From: Hufsiella ginkgonis
GTDB taxonomy: Bacteria; Bacteroidota; Bacteroidia; Sphingobacteriales; Sphingobacteriaceae
Assembly (NCBI RefSeq): GCF_009834915.1
Contig: NZ_WVHS01000001.1
Location: forward strand, 372,001-436,000
DNA length: 64,000 bases
Direction of reading: 5' to 3'
Positions 58,645 to 64,000 of this stretch are shown here, one piece after another. A program made the position numbers and the translations under genes. Under the pieces are notes generated by a model. That model was not told the origin of the DNA. It made no database searches and saw only the letters and a list, made by a program, of their open reading frames with translations. Position 1 is the first letter of the stretch. Every line of letters starts with the position of its first letter.

Positions 58645-58908
58645 TGCATAAATATAAAAATTCTCGGCAGTGAATTTCAAGTAATTAAAGCATCTTGTAG
58701 TTTAACTCCAATTAGACCGGCAAGGATTGTATTCTCCCGTTAATATTAAGTTTTTCGTATTAATTTGGGTCAAACAGCGTCTGTCTTATACACAACAATA
58801 AAAAAGTATTTCTCTAAGCGGCTAACTTAACACAAGATTATCAGCCTAAGAAAAACACTCGTAACCGGCAAGTTCTGATTTTTTTTGACCATATGTTCAC
58901 CGCACACC
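58645..58908. other. AT-rich gene-free spacer
   Basis: No credible gene is visible in this AT-rich stretch. It carries the candidate promoter at 58649-58680 and a TTTTTTTT run near 58880, and leads into the large palindrome at 58909. Confidence 0.5.
58649..58680 (-). promoter_or_regulatory. Candidate promoter outside the inverted repeat, reading into the ATP-grasp gene
   Basis: On the minus strand a TTG (58680-58678) is followed after 21 bases by TATATTTA (58656-58649), seven of eight positions of TAnnTTTG. It sits outside the repeat, so whichever gene lies at this end of the segment would be transcribed from it. Confidence 0.4.
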
Positions 58909-59089
58909 CCACCATTGCCATTTGCTAAGCCGATCACCTGAAGCTGCCGGGCTACAAGGCAAGGCTTTTTGCAATTTTTTACTACCCGGAGCGGAGCCAA
59001 GGGTGGAGAAAAAATTACAAAAACCCGCAGGGCTTGGCCTTGACTGTACAGCCCGGCAATCAGAACTTTGCTGCGGCAAATGGCGGTGG
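58909..59089. repeat. Large imperfect palindrome (about 180 bp)
   Basis: Arms of about 85 bases pair imperfectly around a centre near 59000. The outer pair is CCACCATTGCCATTTGC (58909-58925) with GCAAATGGCGGTGG (59076-59089), the middle TGCCGGGCT (58945-58953) with AGCCCGGCA (59050-59058), the inner TTTTTGCAATTTTTT with AAAAAATTACAAAAA. It could be a structured RNA, a long terminator, a transfer or replication site, or a MITE-like insertion. It sits just past the 3' end of the HEPN gene. Short frames within it are not credible proteins. Confidence 0.65.
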
Positions 59090-59100
59090 AGTAAAATAAG

Positions 59101-60543
59101 TTATAACTCGCCGATGTCGAATACCTTCATCCGTTCATCGAAAACGTTTCTTGCCGTGCTTAATACTTGCTGAACCCTGTCCATTAGCACCTGGATATCA
59201 TCACCCCCTATTTTATAATCCGCCAGGTAGCGTGCATCCAAATAAGCATCTTCTAGCAACTTTAACAACCGCTCTTCTTGCTCGGTATCGGCGGGAAAAA
59301 TCTCGTTGAGTTGTGGAGCCAATTTTCTATTGAGTTTTTTGAGCGATCGCAATGAGTGCGTTTTCCGTTCCATCCCGTATAAGGCAATCGCTATCGTCCG
59401 GAAGGTAGATTCAGTGGCTTGTTGTAGCATGAACATTGCCATGGCCGAATCATTTGCTTCGCGGTGAAATCTCGCACCAGCGTAGAAACTCGTGGCCTTA
59501 TCAATACCCAAATTAAACTCGTGAGTTGCTTTTGCCACAATGGCACCAAACAATCCTATAGGTAGCACAGGTAGTTTTGCGGTGCTATCCTGATAAATCA
59601 GGTTTGCTTTGGTGCAAACTAATGAGAGATAAACATGCCCGTTGCTAAGTGCCTGGGTAAGTGCGGAAGACTTATGCAGCGAGCAAGAAATCTTTTCGCC
59701 TTTAACCGTACAAAATTCGGCCACTGCCTCCAACTCTTCGAATGACGGACAATTTTTATCCGGTATCACAATTAGTAGATCGGTATATCCATCATCCGCT
59801 GCGCCTTTAATTAATGGGTGAATTACACGGAAAATCATTTCGGGTTCGATAGCAGCTATAATGAGGTCAATGATAGGCGTAAGGCGACTTTTACTGATCG
59901 GCTTACTACGGCGACCATAGAAGCCAGGGCCACCCCCATCATCAGTTTTGCAGTGAATAAGGTGACATGCTTCGAGAAGCATTTCCAGTAATTCATACTG
60001 TTCAACCTCTAAACACTGGCCGGTTGCCTCGCAAATACTCATTTTCCCGAGCCCGTACTCTAGCCAGCCATTTAGAATAACCTTCCATTCCTCGTAGCTG
60101 TAATTGGCAAAAAATTGCCTGATAGCAATAATCGGTTGTTCCGCCTCGGCTAAGCTTAGTCGCCGGATAGTATTGTTGTATCGGTCGTGTACCTGTTCGA
60201 GATCGAGCAGGTATTGCCGATCAGCCTCGTTACGCTGGCGAGAAAATGGTTCATAGTTGGTATTTGGTATATCCAGCCCTTCGGCTTCAGCTACATTCAA
60301 CATCAGCCTGCCTGCCGTGATCAGTTTCGTAAGCAATTTATCCAAAAGGAGAACGCCCGAAGGATCGCCCATAAACGACCACGGCCTCGAAATAGTTACC
60401 GCCTTTAGGAGCTGCCACAACTCCAGGCGTATATATTCAAAATCCGAAGCCTCAAATACTTCGGCTATCAGCTGGTGAGCTTGCGCTAATTGTTCATCGT
60501 GGCTCAATGGGATTACCATGGACCGTGTTTGAATATTTTCCAT
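59101..60543 (-). CDS. HEPN-domain protein with central nucleotidyltransferase-like region
   Basis: A 480-residue protein beginning MENIQTRSMVIPLSHDEQ. The C-terminal ~130 residues fit a HEPN domain: AMFMLQQATESTFRTIAIAL followed by ERKTHSLRSLKKLNRKLA, with Rx(4-6)H-like spacing near RKTH, and YLDARYLADYKIGGDD. The middle (about 270-360) includes YTDLLIVIPDKNCPSFEELE and ISCSLHKSSALTQAL, resembling a nucleotidyltransferase (MNT) fold. HEPN domains are often RNases in toxin-antitoxin or defence modules; the ribonuclease motif is not certain here. I use ATG 60543 because the upstream extension to 60609 is unconserved-looking. A small XRE regulator gene is divergent, 115 bases away. Confidence 0.75.
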   Translation of the reverse strand: MENIQTRSMVIPLSHDEQLAQAHQLIAEVFEASDFEYIRLELWQLLKAVTISRPWSFMGDPSGVLLLDKLLTKLITAGRLMLNVAEAEGLDIPNTNYEPFSRQRNEADRQYLLDLEQVHDRYNNTIRRLSLAEAEQPIIAIRQFFANYSYEEWKVILNGWLEYGLGKMSICEATGQCLEVEQYELLEMLLEACHLIHCKTDDGGGPGFYGRRSKPISKSRLTPIIDLIIAAIEPEMIFRVIHPLIKGAADDGYTDLLIVIPDKNCPSFEELEAVAEFCTVKGEKISCSLHKSSALTQALSNGHVYLSLVCTKANLIYQDSTAKLPVLPIGLFGAIVAKATHEFNLGIDKATSFYAGARFHREANDSAMAMFMLQQATESTFRTIAIALYGMERKTHSLRSLKKLNRKLAPQLNEIFPADTEQEERLLKLLEDAYLDARYLADYKIGGDDIQVLMDRVQQVLSTARNVFDERMKVFDIGEL

Positions 60544-60621
60544 ACATTCGCTTTTACAGCAAATGACGGAGGCGACGGTTCCGTACCAAACCGCTTTCAC
60601 CTGTAACAAGCCAGCCCGTTC

Positions 60622-60654
60622 TTGTTTTATACAGGAATTAAATTTTTATCTTTG
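60622..60654 (+). promoter_or_regulatory. Promoter of the XRE regulator
   Basis: TATCTTTG at 60647-60654 fits TAnnTTTG, with a TTG at 60622-60624 (22-base spacer). The ATG at 60659 is only 4 bases past the box, so the transcript is probably leaderless or nearly so. Confidence 0.5.
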
Positions 60655-60658
60655 AAGT

Positions 60659-61057
60659 ATGGAAACAGCTACAAAATCTAACAATCACATCGGAAGGAAG
60701 ATCAGCCGCGTACGCGAACTTCGCGGAATGAAGCAGGAAGCCTTGGCCCTGGAAATCGGGGTTAGCCAGCAAACCATTTCGGAGATCGAAAGAAGCGAGG
60801 TTGTAAAAGAGGAGACGCTGGAGAAGGTGGCGAAAGCATTGGGTGTTTCAGTTGAGGGTATTAAGAATTTTAGCGAGGAAGCGGTATTCAATATAATATC
60901 AAACACTTTTCATAATACAAGTAGTGATAGTTCGACATTAATAGCTAGTTCCTTGAACTATCAGCCGACATTTAATACAATAGAAAAAATAGTTGAGCTT
61001 TATGAACGCTTACTGCAAAGTGAACGGGAAAAGGTCGATTTGCTAAAGAACAAATAA
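60659..61057 (+). CDS. XRE-family helix-turn-helix regulator
   Basis: A 132-residue DNA-binding protein with an HTH_3 domain at about residues 12-68 (KISRVRELRGMKQEALALEI, then GVSQQTISEIERSEVVKEET and KALGVSVEGIKNF). The C-terminal half ends in a helical, charged stretch (KIVELYERLLQSEREKVDLL) that could form a dimerising coiled coil. It is divergent from the HEPN gene and probably controls the shared spacer. An antitoxin role is possible but unproven. Confidence 0.85.
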   Translation: METATKSNNHIGRKISRVRELRGMKQEALALEIGVSQQTISEIERSEVVKEETLEKVAKALGVSVEGIKNFSEEAVFNIISNTFHNTSSDSSTLIASSLNYQPTFNTIEKIVELYERLLQSEREKVDLLKNK

Positions 61058-61085
61058 GGTATTAAAGTCTAAATCACAATAGTTT

Positions 61086-61688
61086 TCAGATTGTAACCTG
61101 ATTCCTTTTTACAAAACTCGATACAGTAAGCCTATGTACACCTAAAATTCTACCTATAGCACTATAAGAGACCTTTTTGCATAATAACTCTTGAATTTTT
61201 TTCTCTTGGCCTGTAAGTTTTGTTTTTGAGGATTTTCTTCCTACCGGTCTCCCCAAAATAACACCTTCGGCCTTTTTCCTAGCCAATGCTTCTTTCGTCC
61301 TTTGAGATATAAGATTTCTTTCAATTTCCGCTGAAAGTCCGAAAGCAAATGCTAATACTTTAGAATTAATATCGCTACCTAGCCGGTAGTTATCTTTAAT
61401 AGTCCATACCTGAATATCTCTGTTCATACATTCGTTGAGTATGCCCATAATCATCAGCAGGTTTCTGCCTAAACGCGAGAGCTCTGAACAAATGAGAATA
61501 TCTCCTTTGCACATTTTTCTTAGCAGTTTTCCAAGTTTTCGATCTTGCAGTTTTTTTGCGCCTGAAATAGTTTCTTCAATCCATTTGTCTACCACATACA
61601 CATTGGTTTGGCAAAACTTGTTGATTTCGTAGCGTTGGTTTTCTACTGTTTGTTTGTCTGTGCTTACGCGAATGTAACCGTAAATCAT
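61086..61688 (-). CDS. Mpi-type serine recombinase / DNA invertase
   Basis: A 200-residue serine recombinase closely resembling the Bacteroides fragilis master invertase Mpi, which flips many promoters: IYGYIRVSTDKQTVENQRYE with the catalytic Ser in RVST, LSRLGRNLLMIMGILN, the signature FAFGLSAEIERNLISQRTKE, and a C-terminal helix-turn-helix (YSAIGRILGVHRLTVSSFVK). It looks intact. Possible targets are invertible promoters elsewhere in the genome; none is obvious in the window. It ends 28 bases from the XRE stop (convergent). A 16-bp palindrome lies 76 bases upstream. Confidence 0.9.
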   Translation of the reverse strand: MIYGYIRVSTDKQTVENQRYEINKFCQTNVYVVDKWIEETISGAKKLQDRKLGKLLRKMCKGDILICSELSRLGRNLLMIMGILNECMNRDIQVWTIKDNYRLGSDINSKVLAFAFGLSAEIERNLISQRTKEALARKKAEGVILGRPVGRKSSKTKLTGQEKKIQELLCKKVSYSAIGRILGVHRLTVSSFVKRNQVTI

Positions 61689-62278
61689 GTTTTATCGTTA
61701 AATTAATAGTGACTTGAGCTGATTAATTTAAACCAAAAATGTATAAAGAAACTCTATGCTATAATTTAACATGTTAAATCAGCCTTTTCAAGCCGACTTC
61801 TAAGAAATGTCGAAGCAACTATAAGCTCTTAAACTTTGAAGCGTCTTTTTCTGAAAAGCAGGATTGCCTGCTCTATCAACGGAATTTTCATCGGCTCATT
61901 AGTAGTGCAAAACTTTTCTTCTTTCTTACCGATCCGCTTGGCGTATTTGTTTAAAATTGTCGCTTCTTTTTCACCCGCCCGACGAATTCCATTACCTAAT
62001 CCCCAAGTAGCAAGATTGTTTTCTGCCCACACCCGCCTTTGCTGCCCCTATCTGCCAGCCAGGTATTAAAACACTACTTCCCGAACGCAATCAGTTATGA
62101 GTTAAGCAGCTTGTTCTTATTGGTCTGCCGAATCGTCTTAAAAACTTAAGATCTCGTTTTAAAAGCATAAGCAATTGCTTATCAAAGCTGGAGATCATCT
62201 TGTCGGTGGTGGTTTTTTGCGGCTGCCACTCTCACACAATATCCGGCTGCGTTTGTTACATCTGCGCATAGCACAGAT
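61689..62278. other. Gene-poor spacer with two perfect 16-bp palindromes
   Basis: No confident gene. A reverse frame at 61829-62032 encodes 67 basic residues (LNKYAKRIGKKEEKF), but nothing in it is recognised. ATTTAACATGTTAAAT (61764-61779) and ATAAGCAATTGCTTAT (62167-62182) are perfect palindromes lying upstream of the invertase gene and of the monooxygenase/DUF421 pair, where operators would be expected. Confidence 0.5.
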
Positions 62279-62599
62279 ATGATAACCCGCACATGGCATG
62301 GCAGAACCCGTTTGGAAGATGCCGATAAGTACCTCAGGATCTTACTCGATGAAGGCACTAAGGAATACCTGGAAACTCCCGGAAATTTGTCCGTAAAGGT
62401 TTGGCGGCGGACAGACGCAGACTGTTGTCATTTCTGGACCCTAACGGAATGGACTGATATAAACGCTGTAAAGACCTTCGCGGGAGAAGACCACGAAAAG
62501 GCAAAGTACTATCCGCAAGACAAGGACATCCTGCTGGAGTTCGAAGAGCATGTGAGCCACTTTGAAACCTTTGTGGTCCGGCAAGGTAATAGCCTATGA
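62279..62599 (+). CDS. Antibiotic-biosynthesis-monooxygenase-fold (ABM) small protein
   Basis: A 106-residue alpha/beta ferredoxin-like protein of the ABM family: RTWHGRTRLEDADKYLRIL, NLSVKVWRRTDADCCHFWTL, TEWTDINAVKTFAGED. Relatives include heme-degrading and quinol monooxygenases, but many have no known substrate. Its TGA overlaps the ATG of the DUF421 gene by 4 bases, so the two are translationally coupled. Confidence 0.85.
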   Translation: MITRTWHGRTRLEDADKYLRILLDEGTKEYLETPGNLSVKVWRRTDADCCHFWTLTEWTDINAVKTFAGEDHEKAKYYPQDKDILLEFEEHVSHFETFVVRQGNSL

Positions 62600-63309
62600 A
62601 AGACATAAAAGTATTCGATTTCCACCGTATTTTTCTTGGCGACGGACCACCCCTCTTCCTGTTAGAGATCGTATTCCGAACGGCGATCATGTACGCTTAC
62701 ACCATCATGCTGCTGAGGTTTCTCGGTAAACGGGGAATAGGGCAGCTATCCACTTTAGAGGTGGCGATTATTATCAGTTTTGGGTCAGCCGTAGGAGACC
62801 CTATGATGGGCGCGGATATACCGATCCTTTACGGCATCGTGGCGGTAACCACCGTAGCGTTCCTGCAGGTTGGGATGGAACGGGTGATCAATAGCAACAA
62901 AAAGATCGAGTTAGTGATGGAAGGCAAGGCCGATTGCCTCGTAGACGATGGGGTAATAGCTGTTGACCAACTAAAACAAAACAACCTGTCGCAGGAAGAT
63001 TTGTTCCGATCCCTGAGAAGCAGCCAGGTACAGCACCTGGGCGAAGTAAAAAAATCATTTTTCGAAACTTCGGGAAACATATCAGTATTATTCCATTCAC
63101 CCAGGGAGATCAAGCCAGGCCTTTCAGTATTACCTATGGAACTATGGCCTGATTCTGCTATTCTAACTGTCCCCGATTCAATCACCGATGAAGGATTGTA
63201 TAGCTGCACCAATTGCGGCTTTACCGTACAACTGGCGGCCGGTCAGCCATCCGGTCACTGCAAGCGCTGTGGGTGCGGTAACTGGACGGCAGCAACGACA
63301 ACTAACTAA
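62596..63309 (+). CDS. DUF421 (YetF-like) membrane protein with C-terminal zinc ribbon
   Basis: A 237-residue inner membrane protein with three N-terminal hydrophobic segments (about 18-105, including IMYAYTIMLLRFLGKRGIG and ILYGIVAVTTVAFLQVGME) and a soluble YetF-type domain (about 110-185, IELVMEGKADCLVDDGVIAV, QEDLFRSLRSSQVQHLGEVK). Unusually it ends in a CxxC-x15-CxxC zinc-ribbon-like motif (SCTNCGF then HCKRCGCG), which I do not associate with typical DUF421 proteins. The function of the family is unknown. It forms an operon with the ABM gene. Confidence 0.85.
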   Translation: MKDIKVFDFHRIFLGDGPPLFLLEIVFRTAIMYAYTIMLLRFLGKRGIGQLSTLEVAIIISFGSAVGDPMMGADIPILYGIVAVTTVAFLQVGMERVINSNKKIELVMEGKADCLVDDGVIAVDQLKQNNLSQEDLFRSLRSSQVQHLGEVKKSFFETSGNISVLFHSPREIKPGLSVLPMELWPDSAILTVPDSITDEGLYSCTNCGFTVQLAAGQPSGHCKRCGCGNWTAATTTN

Positions 63310-63613
63310 GCGACTATACCGACGACCTCCTTGGCTAGCCGAAAGCTATAGAGATATTCAGTTTTCAGGGGCCTGGATTTGGATTATACTTTAGCAATGT
63401 TCATTAAAAACACGGGGAAAGATCGCGGCAGACAGTAAACCTGAAGGCAATTACGTTGGCCATTTTAGCGCTTTCCCTTTCTCAATAAAACTTTATCTAT
63501 TTCATAGCCGTGTTTATTTGCATAATCACGATAAGACGCTCTTGGGAAGCAAGACTATTTCCCTTATCTACCTGCTCTTTGATAGATTGTGCTACTCCCT
63601 TAACCGTACCAGT
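63310..63613. other. Gene-free spacer, possible decayed coding sequence
   Basis: No intact gene. Reverse-strand fragments such as RDYANKHGYEIDKVLLRKGK (about 63475-63540) read like broken coding DNA, but the origin cannot be named. The right end (63604-63628, ACCGTACCAGTCTAAAG) may be the terminal repeat of the adjacent IS3-type element. Confidence 0.45.
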
Positions 63614-63800
63614 CTAAAGTAAAGGACCGGGCGTTATTTGCATCGATTTAGTCCATTCGTCGGGTGTCATATCACCCAGGGAACTATGTGGCCTGAAGGC
63701 GTTATAATCTGCCCGCCGCCGCTCGATCTTTTCTCTTGCGTCATCTACATTATCTACAGCCAGGTGTTCCAAGAATGCTTTTACCACCTTAGCATGCATG
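63614..63800 (-). mobile_element. IS3-family transposase remnant (integrase-domain C-terminus)
   Basis: On the minus strand KAFLEHLAVDNVDDAREKIE, RRRADYNAFRPHSSLGDMTP and DEWTKSM are the final part of an IS3-family OrfB integrase domain (usual form DAREKIExWRxDYNxxRPHSSLG). Only about 60 residues remain, and the DDE residues further upstream are missing. Homology fades at about 63790, where a perfect palindrome TTAGCATGCATGCTAA lies (63789-63804). The reading frame runs on to 63910, but that part is not transposase-like. Confidence 0.8.
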
Positions 63801-64000
63801 CTAACCCTTCGAAGAAATAGCCTAAGGCGAAATTGGGGTCGAGGCAGGTCGATTAATGCTGGCAAGGCAGGGGCTAAAAGGCCGTTTTTGACACAAAAAA
63901 AGCGGGACAAGACCTTAATTTTAAGGTGATGTCTCCGACGGGAATCCCCGTTTATTTGTAATTAGCTTACTGTCAATTTATTATTAGCACTGTTCTGAGT
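63801..64000. other. Window end, no gene recognised
   Basis: No credible gene is seen. A short hairpin ACGGG-AATC-CCCGT (63938-63951) is present. Part of the stretch reads in frame with the IS remnant but shows no family features. Confidence 0.4.

Noticed and set aside
58781-58797. CTGTCTTATACACAAC resembles a Tn5-type mosaic end
   Set aside because: Two bases are missing relative to the mosaic end and no transposase or partner end lies nearby. Chance or a library artefact is possible, so no element is called.
58897-59173. Short frames in the large palindrome as proteins
   Set aside because: They arise from the inverted-repeat sequence on both strands and have no start signals or domain features.
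61829-62032. 67-residue reverse-strand frame as a gene
   Set aside because: No recognised family, atypical composition and no clear start signal; kept only as a note in the spacer entry.
63935-63946. CCGACGGGAATC matches the reverse complement of the tRNA-Arg T-arm/acceptor, a possible attR
   Set aside because: It is inverted relative to a direct att repeat, only 12 bases long, and overlaps a local ACGGG-AATC-CCCGT hairpin.
1-64000. CRISPR array or rRNA genes
   Set aside because: No regularly spaced direct repeats and no rRNA-like sequence were seen.

Overview
The window comes from a Bacteroidota genome, most likely Chitinophagaceae or a close relative. The support is two SusC/SusD pairs, a DUF4270 lipoprotein, TAnnTTTG-type promoters, Bacteroidetes tyrosine integrases and an Mpi-type invertase. 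Strain identity cannot be read from the sequence alone.

Region 1 (1-9.1 kb) is housekeeping: a short GT5 starch-synthase-like protein, a DUF4270 lipoprotein, glmS, oxyR (both redox cysteines present), a 54-residue lipoprotein, Fe/Mn superoxide dismutase, TadA-like deaminase, a CsaA-like tRNA-binding protein, an RlmI-like methyltransferase and TerC. Region 2 (9.4-29.2 kb) lies wholly on the minus strand: seven tandem ~800-residue MacB/FtsX-like permeases without a visible ATPase, then an ECF sigma factor, a likely anti-sigma factor and a DUF4097-like exported protein. The first permease carries a one-base frameshift.

Region 3 (29.4-39 kb) holds two SusC/SusD pairs whose SusC leaders are nearly identical. 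Region 4 (39-52.4 kb) mixes DoxX, LD-carboxypeptidase, metG, a triple-PAS hybrid histidine kinase, a TonB-dependent receptor, a GH28-like beta-helix enzyme, pterin dehydratase, a PQQ-type sugar dehydrogenase and an esterase/gluconolactonase fusion.

Region 5 (52.5-64 kb) is accessory DNA next to tRNA-Arg(CCT). It starts with palindrome-rich DNA and a frameshifted tyrosine integrase. Next is the most interesting unit: an intact tyrosine recombinase followed by a 3.46 kb segment bounded by perfect 26-bp inverted repeats. Inside are two convergent genes, a P-loop/TPR protein and a D-Ala-D-Ala-ligase-like ATP-grasp enzyme, each starting at one repeat. This layout predicts an invertible cassette that swaps which gene lies behind the recombinase. 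Further right are a ~180-bp imperfect palindrome, a HEPN protein with a divergent XRE regulator, an Mpi-like serine invertase, a monooxygenase-fold/DUF421 pair and an IS3 remnant.
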